Assembly (NCBI GenBank): GCA_947247005.1
Contig: OX365949.1
Coordinates: forward strand, 21,457,130-21,521,129
DNA: 64,000 bases
DNA from: Spisula solida
Lineage: Eukaryota > Mollusca > Bivalvia > Venerida > Mactridae
Direction: 5' to 3'
Shown here: positions 53,601 through 61,095 of the stretch, piece after piece
How the letters are laid out: each line of letters starts with the position of its first letter
Position numbering within the stretch: the first letter of the stretch is position 1
Notes under the pieces: model-generated
Told to the model about the DNA's origin: nothing
Database searches by the model: none
The model's input: the letters and a program-made list of their open reading frames with translations, nothing else
Program-made: the position numbers and the translations under genes

Positions 53601-54813
53601 ACCGATTCCCGACAATCACGGATAAAATTAATTTTGGAATGTACAACCATAAAACACAAATATAGACTATAATATTATATATATTTAATTAAAGCGTTTT
53701 ATTCTAGGACGAAATATAGATCGCTGTAAATTTGAAACCTGTTTCTTGAATTTAAACCAGGGCTGGTATTCACAAAGCATCTTAAGTGAAAACTTATTTA
53801 AATTTATTAAAATCTTAAAATTTTCTTAAGCGTATCAGCTAAGCAAGAAAATCAAGACGACCAATATTTTACATAGTTTTGAAGCATTATGTAAACAGCT
53901 ACTATAAGAACTTAAAGAAAAAAGGATTATTCTTTAAATCGCGGGACATATGAGCTGTACAAATTTTTAACTTAAGTCAAATTTTTAAGATTTATTTGAG
54001 AGACAGAATCCTTTATTGGAATAAAATTATATGACATACAGGATATACAGACTAGAACATTATTAATTTTTAAATCGGACCGTATAATACCACGCACGTT
54101 AATTAAACTTCGTGATAATATCCACCGCAATCGTCAATCCCGGATTTATTATGGACCGTACAGAAAGAAAATACTACCGTACCGTATAAGCGGCCGTTAT
54201 ACACTCCGCTTATCGGCCGACAGGTTAGATATAGATAACACTATATAACGTCATCGAGACACTCGTCCATCTCTTGTACTGTCCCTGTTTGAACACACAA
54301 AGTGGTAACTTAAAACAGTGAAACTTTGTAAGCTCTTTCCGAATAGATTCCTTGGTTCTTTAACATACCGTACTCGTGAAACTACCTCTGGGTTTCCCAC
54401 CAGTACATCTCTAGATGGGTGCCGTGCAGAACACTGAATAGCATTTCAGAAATTACCATGGGCCCCTACATGTGAGCCCTGGCGAAGATTGGAACTTCCG
54501 ATCCATCCTCAAGAGCGTTATCCGATTGACCACTGTGCCACACATCATTTTTCAACACTAACCATTTTCTGTCAGGTATTGGACATGCAAGAGTGACTAA
54601 GAGAAAATAATGATCCACTTAATGTGATTTAGGACCAAGGTACGAATCAACAAGGGTCCGAATTACTTAATTAAATACGGCCCTAGAAATGACGGTCACT
54701 AGATTATTGTAAGTTTAAGTTCGTGAAATAGGTTAGATTTTATTAATTTTTTACCATTTTTCAGCTTGTTGCAAGTGACCAGCAGCTTCTGCAATTTTCT
54801 TGTCACTCGACAT
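41514..54813 (-). CDS. NAPG: Gamma-SNAP (NSF attachment protein gamma), complete 10-exon gene
   Basis: Ten minus-strand exons join in phase: 54813-54755, 50892-50825, 49844-49760, 49093-49076, 46929-46789, 45732-45666, 44689-44619, 43116-42958, 42325-42196 and 41651-41514. They total 936 nt, or 311 residues plus stop; vertebrate gamma-SNAP has 312. Landmarks in order are KKIAEAAGHLQQAEK, FFKWNPDLDGAASEY, NAKLLSEA, PFHAAKSYEQAG, HGTPDTAA, PSDxx-type TPR-like helices, YMDNSFAKLA, IPGGMG, and an acidic DDDEFEDGLC end. Each matches the gamma-SNAP pattern, including a C-terminal Gly-Leu-Cys. SNAPs are all-helical TPR-like adaptors that recruit the NSF ATPase to SNARE complexes for disassembly after membrane fusion. 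All introns are GT-AG. The ATG at 54813 is preceded by A's (AAAAAATGTCG). Introns carry many transposon fragments. Confidence 0.95.
41868..41932 (-). repeat. Fragment of the 27031 repeat family
   Basis: 'GACGGAGGGCAAACCTATAG' then 'TCAAAAACCAGTAGGGGACT' is the reverse complement of the 27031-27085 segment. It lies in NAPG intron 9. Confidence 0.6.
42196..42325 (-). CDS. NAPG: NAPG exon 9
   Basis: Acceptor tatgttacag, donor TTCA|gtaagt. Encodes YPQFPDSEESGAIYELLQAY, DAGDEENARRILTLPLIK and YMDNS. YELLQAYDxxDEE and KYMDN are conserved gamma-SNAP motifs. It ends in phase 0. Confidence 0.94.
42640..42835 (-). mobile_element. tRNA-derived SINE-like repeat in NAPG intron 8
   Basis: On the minus strand the head reads 'GATAGCCTAGTAGTTGAGCG' (box A-like) and 'TCTCGGTTTCGTTCCCTGG' (box B-like), about 35 nt apart. 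'CGTCATACCAAAGACC' follows in the body. It has the same general structure as the 10820 element but a different head. Confidence 0.55.
42958..43116 (-). CDS. NAPG: NAPG exon 8
   Basis: Acceptor tattatatag, donor ATAAG|gtagga. Encodes YEEAIVCLSKEIEFYAASEN, the helix YAMICKLVLAVVLLKLTL, and SDYVAADQFYNSAI. YEEA...KE and DYVAA correspond to the gamma-SNAP C-terminal helices. It ends with two bases of a Ser codon. Confidence 0.94.
43140..44071. mobile_element. Tc1/mariner-like MITE, family copy 2, interrupted
   Basis: CAGTGCCCACCAAAAATTGG...TTATTTTTGGTGGGCAGTG ends. The right 260 bp matches 13800-14102 ('AAAATAACCATATGATCAAA', 'GTACCAATCAATGTATGG'). It is more than twice as long as copy 1 because other repeats, including 43283-43562, are inserted within it. 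It lies in NAPG intron 7. Confidence 0.75.
43283..43562 (+). repeat. Dispersed 'CAAGACTGCGTTCAATAAAC' repeat, copy nested in a MITE
   Basis: Runs from CAAGACTGCGTTCAATAAAC to CGATACGGGGGCATAA, through 'GTCAAGGTGAAGGTCAAAAT' and a GGAC/GAAC run. It is nearly identical to 60793-61095 and 62228-62530, so the family was active recently. Confidence 0.85.
44097..44203. repeat. Fragment related to the 'CAACCTCT' MITE family
   Basis: 'GATGTCCTCCATAGAGCAAC' + 'AACCTCTCTTAACC' and 'GAGCAACAACCTCTGTACT' resemble the termini of 16718-16863 and 25526-25701, reversed and rearranged. Confidence 0.4.
44619..44689 (-). CDS. NAPG: NAPG exon 7
   Basis: Acceptor tttatacag, donor AAAG|gttggt. Encodes IEDRPRQSAENIGKAGRLLI and NLQ plus two bases of Arg170. 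Confidence 0.92.
44790..45055 (+). mobile_element. Small TIR element, family M6 copy 4
   Basis: CAGGGGTGTCAACAGTGCC...ATATTGACACCCCTG flanked by an exact 6-bp duplication CAATCA (44784-44789, 45056-45061). It sits in NAPG intron 6, in the orientation of copies 2 and 3. Confidence 0.88.
45666..45732 (-). CDS. NAPG: NAPG exon 6
   Basis: Acceptor tatgttacag, donor GAT|gtgagt. Encodes MVEQSHPAHAVELYKRASDV and AD, a TPR-like helix pair. The first base completes Lys of exon 5. Confidence 0.93.
46261..46672 (-). repeat. Dispersed repeat, inverted copy of the 20171 family
   Basis: Contains 'AAAGGTCACAGTGACCT' and 'TGACCTACTGACCTCAAAAT' twice, about 165 bp apart, each followed by 'GAAACCATTTGA'. It ends 'ATCAAAGATGGGGTGCATA'. 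One internal module is thus tandemly duplicated relative to 20171-20450. Confidence 0.65.
46695..46763. repeat. Exact 33-bp tandem duplication
   Basis: 'AATTATTTGCTAAACAAGAC' + 'CAAACATAGCTGT' occurs twice in direct succession, 25 bp from the 3' boundary of NAPG exon 5. Confidence 0.9.
46789..46929 (-). CDS. NAPG: NAPG exon 5
   Basis: Acceptor gtttgtag, donor AA|gtaaat. Encodes SYEQAGLLSKENKELELAVR, YMERASVMFQEHGTPDTAA and LCLEKAAK(split). The SYEQAG and GTPDTAA motifs are diagnostic for gamma-SNAP. Confidence 0.95.
47294..48121. mobile_element. Mariner-family deletion derivative in NAPG intron 4
   Basis: TA-CGAGGGATGATCCATATATA... and its inverse ...TATATATGGATCATCCCTCG-TA, with arms continuing through 'ACGAGAAAA'. 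TA duplication. It contains a transposase C-terminal remnant (47690-47920) in the plus orientation. At 828 bp it is shorter than a full mariner (about 1.3 kb), so the N-terminal and catalytic portions are deleted. Confidence 0.85.
47690..47920 (+). pseudogene. Mariner transposase C-terminal remnant
   Basis: The open frame ends with ILDVLNEIPKDDYRASFSTW + YRIGEDVCILKDDNLTF. Mariner transposases end with a helix of the pattern L..IP..D....F..W..R...CI....DYF. The match in order and spacing is good. The upstream DD34D catalytic region is absent, and the remnant is flanked by the element's own TIRs. Not functional. Confidence 0.6.
48555..48605. repeat. Direct duplication of about 25 bp
   Basis: 'TAGATCTATGCGAATAGATC' + 'CAAGT' occurs twice in succession. 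Confidence 0.8.
48734..48854. repeat. Near-perfect hairpin, 121 bp
   Basis: 36-nt arms TGGCTGAGCAGTGGCATTGA + 'GTGATAATCGCCCCGG' pair with the inverse ending 'ACTGCTCAGCCA', with one mismatch. A second inner stem 'ATAATTGCC...GGCAATTAT' has a 'CTCGGGCTAGCGCCCTCT' loop. Weaker pairing extends to about 48723-48865. It lies in NAPG intron 4 and is much more G+C-rich than its surroundings. Confidence 0.92.
49076..49093 (-). CDS. NAPG: NAPG exon 4, 18-nt microexon
   Basis: Only 18 nt lie between acceptor ccaattgtag and donor AA|gtaagt. With the flanking exons it encodes S-PFHAA-K, the conserved helix joining exon 3 (...QERMK) to exon 5 (SYEQAG...). Without it, exons 3 and 5 still join in frame but six residues of a TPR-like helix are lost. 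It is far too short for ordinary ORF finding. Confidence 0.9.
   Translation of the reverse strand, partial: TFPCS
49760..49844 (-). CDS. NAPG: NAPG exon 3
   Basis: Acceptor gttttacag. Encodes ATCYRNAKLLSEARSAYLKA and AEMQERMK plus two bases of Ser71. The donor TC|gtatcc is weak. It is supported because it gives the same number of residues as vertebrate gamma-SNAP between NAK and FHAAK once the 18-nt microexon is added. Confidence 0.9.
50173..50606 (-). mobile_element. TIR element with CAGGG ends, copy 2
   Basis: Reverse-orientation relative of 21872-22303. It shares the terminal arms ('GAGTGCTGAGTGTAAGTATT' at the right), 'CTAGATTGCAAATCTAGATG' and 'TGCCATTGTGTACTATTTATG'-like inner blocks. 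It lies in NAPG intron 2. Confidence 0.7.
50649..50780 (-). mobile_element. SINE-like repeat in NAPG intron 2
   Basis: On the minus strand 'GGTGGTCGTGAGGGTAATAC' (box A-like) is followed by 'TTTTTCGAATCTCGGCCAG' (box B-like). The downstream 'ATTTCTGAAACGCTGAAC' and 'AACCCAGAGGTAG' are shared with 54382-54550. Confidence 0.5.
50825..50892 (-). CDS. NAPG: NAPG exon 2
   Basis: Acceptor ttgtacag, donor GCAG|gtatgt. Encodes LKTSFFKWNPDLDGAASEY and VKA. The F-x-KW-x-PD-x-D-x-AASEY motif is a gamma-SNAP hallmark. Confidence 0.94.
51361..53300. repeat. 200-bp satellite-like tandem array
   Basis: Units begin 'GATCTC(T/A)(A/C)AATGTATT' at 51361, 51560, 51760, 51960 and 52160, an exact 200-bp period for five copies. 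Units 2-4 are nearly identical. Diverged units follow at 52713, 52908 and 53105. Each carries 'AATACATCCCTGCTCG(T/C)GATA'. Confidence 0.95.
53755..53975. repeat. 'GGGCTGGTATTCACAAAGCA' repeat fragment
   Basis: Starts with a phrase typical of a widespread animal repeat ('GTATTCACAAAGCATCTTAA') and is followed by A/T-rich 'CTTAAG' blocks and an inverse 'ACTTAAGTCAAATTTTTAAG' at its right. It lies inside the 51075-54228 element. Confidence 0.4.
54382..54550 (-). mobile_element. SINE-like repeat in NAPG intron 1
   Basis: On the minus strand 'TGGCACAGTGGTCAATCGG' is box A-like and 'AAGTTCCAATCTTCGCC' is box B-like. The body is shared with 50649-50780. Both copies have the same orientation inside NAPG. 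Confidence 0.55.
54755..54813 (-). CDS. NAPG: NAPG exon 1 (start codon)
   Basis: Begins with ATG at 54813-54811. Encodes MSSDKKIAEAAGHLQQAEK plus two bases of Cys20; the donor is TG|gtaaaa. It aligns with the N-terminal helix of gamma-SNAPs. It is followed by a 3.86-kb intron containing the 51075-54228 element. Confidence 0.92.
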
Positions 54814-55416
54814 TTTTTAAGTCTGCGTCGCACAAGCGCTTGAAAAAAACTGACGCAGTGGTCTCCCTTACACCGAGTACGAAAACTCGAAAAGTGGCGT
54901 AAAATAGCTAAAGTAGTGGTAAGTGGCACAAAGTGTACAGAGAGGAAAAAACCAAAGCTGGGTCTCGTAATGTGTGTAGCCAAAGCAGATGAAATTTCAC
55001 TTGCAAACATGGCAAAGCTAATCAAGAGTTTTGTGAGCCACAACATGCACTGACTCATCAGCTATGATGGTCTTAAGGTACAAGTCAACATCTTCTTCTT
55101 CATCTTCTTCTGCCTCTTCTTCCTTGTACAGAACAGGAGTCCTATCGGACTGTATTAAGCTCAGCGACTAAATAGGCATACGTAAAACTCCTTAAAAACT
55201 GTTAAAACTAGAATCTATAATATTATACATAATTATGTAGCCAAATATCTCAGGCTCGGAGAAGATCTGGGAGCTCTCCAGTGTGCTTGCTGCCGTGACC
55301 TTTGTTGGAAGCTGATTCCAGTCTGGTACATCCTACCATAAGATATCCATAGAGAGGAAATATCTACTAGGGAATGTTCCAAAACCATGGTCAAAGATGA
55401 CTTATCACTGATCAAA
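54814..55416. other. NAPG 5' flank and upstream sequence
   Basis: Expected to contain the NAPG promoter and 5' UTR. No TATA box in a convincing place. Contains the candidate coding tail at 55018-55167. Confidence 0.4.
55018..55167 (-). CDS. Candidate terminal exon or coding fragment, unidentified
   Basis: An acceptor-like TGCCTATTTAG precedes a 49-codon open frame ending in TAG at 55018. The peptide starts SLSLIQSDRTPVLY, has a Glu-rich EEEAEEDEEEDVDLYL stretch and ends VHVVAHKTLD. It looks protein-like but I recognise no family, and I find no upstream partner exon. Alternatives are a simple GAA/GAT repeat or part of the NAPG 5' UTR. It would end about 204 bp before the NAPG start. Confidence 0.18.
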   Translation of the reverse strand, partial: SLSLIQSDRTPVLYKEEEAEEDEEEDVDLYLKTIIADESVHVVAHKTLD

Positions 55417-55545
55417 CCAAAGGGGTTCGACACATAAACCTACAATGATTAAAAACTGTTTTCAAAAATATGAAATATAGTATAAGGAGATTTTTTTTGA
55501 AAACAGTTTTTAATCATAGTAGGTTTATGTGTCGAACCCCTTTGG
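55417..55545. repeat. Near-perfect hairpin, 129 bp with about 52-bp arms
   Basis: CCAAAGGGGTTCGACACATA + 'AACCTACAATGATTAAAAAC' pairs with GTTTTTAATCATAGTAGGTT + TATGTGTCGAACCCCTTTGG across a loop of about 25 nt. Two mismatches were found. No coding or target duplication seen. Confidence 0.93.
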
Positions 55546-58089
55546 ATCAAACAGTCACTCGGTCGATGCTCACTCTATAGATAAGTAACGTTATATATCG
55601 AACTGGGGTAATCCAAATAATGAACTCGTATTCTAACTAGAGGCATGGTTTCGCGTTTAGTATCTATAAAACGTACCATATACATTTAACTCCCTATGTG
55701 TCAATCTACACAGATTATAAATGGGACGCACAGTCAATATCAGTTATTTAAACGTTTAAAAATTGAGAAAATCTCATTAGGTGCAAAGAGTAAGTATACA
55801 TTTACTGGTATTTACAGTTCAAAGTTAAAAACAGGCTAGTCATCAATATGAAGGCACAGTGGCCAGCATCTCATTAAACTTTAGTATATTAATGCTGGGA
55901 CTGGACTGTAGGCATACACTGTAGACAAAGATCTAAAAATAATTTAGATCTTTGATTGTAGCAGAGGTCGTTCCAGAGTCTGATAGTTAATATAGTTTAA
56001 AGTACAAAAACATATATAACCTAGATACACCTGTGCTCGAATTAGACCGGATGCTCGTAATATATTTACCCGAGTTAGAAGGATAAATTAATGTACAATA
56101 TAGAGAAAATTCGTCGGGAATTTGCTCGAATTAGGCCGGTTGCTCGTATAATCGCTGCTCGTATTAACGAGGTTTTACTGTCTTTGCTATGGAATTTGAA
56201 TGTGTGATTCAACAAATTATGGCTGTACCTGACATTATATATCCCCAATTACATCAGTGGACGATGACCACTAACATACATGTATATACTATCCAAGATC
56301 AGCAAGAAACGCATATCACTGCCATGACGTAGTCCGAATGCCAGGAAGATGACGAGACGCAGTGCCATTAAAGTGTACAATCACACCAGAAAGTTTAGTT
56401 TAATATTCACCAAGGGCAATCGAGATACTCAGCTACCTGAATAGCACCACCAAGAGAATCCCAGAAGGCATACCTTCCATATGCATTATTACAAAGCTCG
56501 TGGAGAATCTTCTGCCAGTCATTAACACAGCAAAGGCACAAGGACCCGGCATGACCCCAACCTAATACGGAAGACATGTGCCTGTACTTGTCCATATCTT
56601 CAAGCTTGCTGTAGGATCTGGAACTTTCCCTGCATATAGTCCTTGACCCCCTAACGGATTTTTGGTCACTAAAAGCGCCAGCTTCGGGAAACCCTCTTAC
56701 CGACCATAAGCTTTCGGAATAATAGTGTCTAAAATTCTCTGGGTGTTGGCTCCTCTGGCTCATGGACTATGACTGGAGGGACGCTAATGTTGCCACGTAC
56801 AGTGTATAAACATGTTAAGACGTTTGTTTTAAGTTCACAGTTCAAAAAATTACTTTTATTGTTGCACCTGAGGCAGTAGTTGCACCCCTTTTCCCTCGTT
56901 ATTATGTCTACGAAGTGGATTTTGACGAGTAACGAAGTAGAAGTAGACGTACTCAAGAAAGGCGACACCAACCTAGCTGGAACCTACAGACCTGACCCAT
57001 TCGTATTCAAATGCAAAAGTCACTAAGTTCAAACGAAAAGGTCAGAAGTGCTATTCTTCAATGACGTTCATGTAGGCGAACACTTACGACCTCATATTCT
57101 ACTTCACTTTGGTCAACATGTCCGCTTCCTATTTGCATGAAAACAGGTTCATGACATGTTTGGCAAAGTTTGCTCGATAAAATAATTCCATTTTTAAAAG
57201 AACATAGATTGCAGCAGGTAGATGGTAAGAACATGTATTTTTTGTCCAATATAATATATATATAATAACAAGTACACATGTTACACCTCTGTACAAGCCG
57301 CGAAAGTAGTGACGCAATATTTAGCACTCTAGGTAAAGAGAAATTAGCAGCTAGATGACAATAACAAGTACACATGTTACACCTCTGTACAAGTCGCGAA
57401 AGAAGTGACGCATTATTTAGGACTCTAGGTGGGTGAAAAGACCAGCGGCTAGATGATAATAACATATGCAAGCATTACACCTCTGCACATGCACTAGTGT
57501 CGCATAATTTAGCACTGAAGATGCAAAGAAATCAAGTAGGTCATCACCAAATGCCAGATAAAGGATTTTAAAACGCACAAAGTGGATATATACATGTACA
57601 TGTAGTCTAATATCTAATCTGTGAAAATATCATCCTTGCACAACTACCTACCTAATTTCATAAATGTGTTAATTAACAAAGCATTATTGGTGGTGGTCAT
57701 CAGTTTACTAAAGGTGAAAATAAACTAGAATTATCACTGTCGTGAACAGGGCCCCGTGGTAGCATGTCGTAAGAGGGGAGAGGGGAGGAGTGTAGAAGTA
57801 TAGTGGGGTTGCATAATTATCAGCGTTATAAGTTTCTGTACTCAGACACAATAACAAAGTCATATCTCAAACTTTCATGTGTTGATGCCTGAAATAAAGT
57901 AATTCATTCCCTTCTAAAATTCAATTAAAGTTGTTGGACAAGCGCAGGTTTAATTTCCTACATAGAAACCATGATGAACTTTGACTTTTATAAAGTTTGG
58001 AAATATCTTTGACAGACTAAAATTGCACACTGAATTCATGAAATCATGACATTGGTTTCATTGATATTGCCCTGTTCCTGGTTGGCCAA
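55546..58089. other. Mostly non-coding upstream of NAPG
   Basis: Contains 'CTCGAATTAGGCCGGTTGCTC'-like duplicated phrases (56037 and 56126) and two overlapping minus-strand open frames (56407-56763, 118 codons; 56729-56971, 80 codons) with no recognised domain. The 96-bp tandem repeat lies at 57240-57530. No gene is supported. Confidence 0.4.
57240..57530. repeat. 96-98-bp tandem repeat, about 2.8 copies
   Basis: 'ATAACAAGTACACATGTTAC' + 'ACCTCTGTACAAG' starts at 57265 and 57361, with a diverged third copy at 57459. It also holds 'GTGACGCA.TATTTAG.ACTC'. The 137-codon minus open frame over it is repeat-derived. Confidence 0.85.
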
Positions 58090-58890
58090 TATTGTTTGCA
58101 AGATGGAAATACACAAAACAGAACTACATTAATCTGTTTGTTTTGTGTGCAAGTGTTAAGAGGAATCAGTCAAAAATTATAAAAGTTTTAAAGAGTTGTC
58201 GCCCTTTGCTAAAAATGTGTATAGTGTTTTTGCTCCACAAACATGTATTTATTGTCGTAGTCAATAGAAGTAAGTATAGCAAGTTTCATTTGAATATCTT
58301 GAACCATTTTTTAACTTTGTCCAATGTTATAGTTTTTGAAGCTGAAAAGGGGCACAAGTCAAAATTTATCAAAGCTAGAGTTGTTGCCCTTTGCTAAAGA
58401 TAAGCGTATTATCACTGGCAATAATTATAGCAAGTTTCATTTGAATATCTACTATCGTTGTGAAGTTACGAAGAAAAAAGATGAAAAATGAGTAAATTTG
58501 AATTTAACAAAGGGCCATAATTCTTCCAATATTGTAGCTAGAGTAATGTTACTTGTCATAAAATAGTGTTTTGTTGTTGTGAGCTAATGTTTAAAATCTC
58601 AAGTTGATATCTTCAATGGTTTTCAAGTTATCAAGAAAAAAAGCTGAAAATTGATGAAAATTTGAATTTTACAAAGGGCCATAACTCTTCCAATATTGTA
58701 GCGAGAGTTATATTACTTGCCATAAAATAGCGTACTGTTGTTGTGAGCTTATGTTTGAAGTTTGAAGTCAATACATATAATGGTTTTCAAGTTATTAAGA
58801 AAAAACTTGAAAAATGTGGACGGACGGACAGACAGACGGACGGACAGGGTGATTACTAAAGGGCACGCCAAAAATTTTTTACGGGGCCCT
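58090..58890 (+). repeat. Dispersed repeat with internal duplications
   Basis: 'ACAAAGGGCCATAA.TCTTCC' + 'AATATTGTAGC.AGAGT' occurs twice (58507, 58672). It then ends with a GGAC/AGAC run, 'AGGGTGATTACTAAAGGGCA' and 'ACGGGGCCCT'. Style as in other bivalve-like repeats; no gene. Confidence 0.6.
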
Positions 58891-59046
58891 AATTAGTATT
58901 ATGTTGCGATAACATGCTGAAAAAATAAGGATAGATAGACAAAAAAAATGTTTATAAAATTAGTTTTATTGATTTTATATAACTGTGCACATTAAATTAT
59001 ACATTCTATCAAAGATCATAATTATAGTATTCTTTGATTCTTTGCT

Positions 59047-59749
59047 CTGGAAAACAACTATCCGCGGTGATTTCGATCAAAATGCCAATATTTTAAATAA
59101 ACCACAAGATTATTTTGTTTTGAACGTACGAGTGTGCGATTTTTATTCCAATTTATTAACTTTTATTATTTATTGTCCGGAAACATCTGGAAACACTGTT
59201 TCCATCATTGGAGAAGAAAAAATACATACAATAGAATGTGAAGCAAAAGGCACTGTATATATTTTTGAACTTGATTGCGCAAGTGCGCATGCGCTGATGA
59301 AAAAGTACGGATAAACGGGACAACATGATACACAACGGATGAAAATGGATGAAATAGAGTTTTCACGTTAGTTGCCACCGCTCATTATTATTTCTTTGAG
59401 GGATTGGTGATGAAGTCGCTCTTCAACTTGTTTCATTTTATAAACGAGAAAATGGGGGGGACCCTTCGATCATTTTCTAAAATACATGCATACACATTGC
59501 ATACTGAAGACAGCCTGATATTTGACAATTTGCAGGCTTAGAAGAATAAGGTCTTAAGTACTTACATCTACGTATTTTTCTTCTCCAATGATGGAAACAG
59601 TGTTTCCAGATGTTTCCGGACAATACATCATAAAAGTTAATAAATTGGAATAAAAATCACACACTCATAAGTTCAAAACAAAATAATCTGGTGGTTTATT
59701 TAAAATATTGGCATTTTGTTCGAAATCACCGCGGATAGTTGTTTTCCAG
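59047..59749. repeat. Inverted repeat with about 180-bp arms
   Basis: 59047-59226 and 59571-59749 are inverted copies at about 95% identity by eye, with a 344-bp spacer. Both arms encode the same peptide outwards-in (contains WKTTIRGDF, NANILNKP, DYFVLN). The left arm is open (part of 58985-59314, 109 codons). The right arm has a CGA-to-TGA stop after FVLNL. The peptide is not recognised. Confidence 0.9.
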
Positions 59750-61095
59750 TGAAAAGTTGACAACACGCTCATATATATGTAGAGTCTAATGAACCTGTTT
59801 TCATCAAAATCGGAAGGAGTGATTTTCAGACATGTTTTTCTTGTTTTCTCAAAACGGTTTAACGTCGCTTCTAACGACTTCTCCACGTGTGGTGGTAAAT
59901 CGAGCTTGTTGTCAACTTTTCACGGAATGGTGATAACCTGTCACAATCGGGAATCGACTCATGAGAGCATGAACTACTAGACCACAGGTTTATGACGAGG
60001 CTTAACTAGTACTATATCACAGACACAACCCAAAGGTTAATGGAAAAGTATACTAGTAGATGGCATTCACGTGTTGCCGTTGGCACGTGAGTTTGGAGCT
60101 TCAACGGTCATTAGTTTAGTTACAAGGCTGGGATTTTCAAATTTTTGCAAGCTCAAACACACGACACATTCGCACGTGACATCTTGCTTAATATATCATA
60201 ATGATGCATGTCGGCCATATTAAGTGCTCTGACCTCAAGTTTGTCGTCTAATCTGGCGACCCGGGTTCAAATACGGATGGAGACACTCATATGCCTGCCA
60301 TATTTCAACAGAAAGCTGTCTGGCAAATAAAGGCTATGCTCGGCATTATGCTCGGTTTAAGTTCTAGATAGAAAACTGTAACGTTTTTCATCCTCATACA
60401 CACCAATCTAAGCCAATTTGCTGGCTTATCGGATAAATTGTATCCTTAAACACCTCTAGATCACACTGAGGAAAAATTCATTCGCCGCGGATATGGAATT
60501 ACACATATTTTTACCCGATAGACTACGATGTTTCCCGATAGCTCCCGATGTATTTGCAGTACCTGGTCCATAGGCTCCCGTAGACTCCCGAAGCTCCTAA
60601 TTTCGGTTAGAAGTACATCCTAGAGGCAGTTGGACCAACGCATAACTGCGATAACCCATCCCCTATTCATCACGATGCCTCCCAATGTCACAAAATGCCG
60701 TATGACCTCCCCTAAGCTCTTAGACCACGAATAGCCCTCCTGACGCATCGAGAAACCCATTAATTTTCATCGGGAGTACAAACTCAAGACAAACAAGACT
60801 GCGTTCAATAAACGCTTATGCCCCCTGTGGAAGCCTTGTCCATAAATAAGTCTAAGTCCAAAATTAGGTCAAGGTGAAGGTCAAAATGGGGTCAGGTGAT
60901 ACAGGCGCGTGGAGAGTGTTCATATACAACATCCATGCAAGTATGAAAGCTTTGTAGCAAGCCATATTAATGCTAGAAGAAACGGTCAATTTGGGTTAAC
61001 CAGGACGGACGAACGGACGGACGGACGGATGGACGGACGGACGAACGGACAGGTGAATCACTATATGCCTCCCGATCTATCGATACGGGGGCATA
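59661..61095. repeat. 1435-bp tandem duplication, copy 1
   Basis: Runs from ACACTCATAAGTTC to CGATACGGGGGCATA and is followed immediately by copy 2. Every segment I compared, including three open frames, is identical. The left 89 bp is the outer part of the right arm of the inverted repeat at 59571-59749. Confidence 0.95.
60793..61095 (+). repeat. Dispersed 'CAAGACTGCGTTCAATAAAC' repeat, copy 2
   Basis: Matches 43283-43562, ending CGATACGGGGGCATA. The GGAC/GAAC tract is slightly longer here (about 61000-61052). It marks the exact right edge of the 1435-bp duplication. Confidence 0.88.

Larger units (their letters stand above)
51075..54228. mobile_element. 3.15-kb TIR element with 200-bp tandem core
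   Basis: CTAACCTGTCGGCCAAT at the left and ATCGGCCGACAGGTTAG at the right form about 17-bp inverted ends (one mismatch). The interior has two related modules. Each runs from 'ATTGAAATAGGTGTGATCAA' (51285; 52645) through 200-bp-type tandem units to 'CTGAGACAATATGAGATTAC' (about 52435; 53398). No clear target duplication or ORF. The whole element fills most of NAPG intron 1. Confidence 0.72.

Noticed and set aside
57058..57471. 137-codon minus open frame
   Set aside because: It is internally repetitive because it spans the 96-bp tandem repeat.
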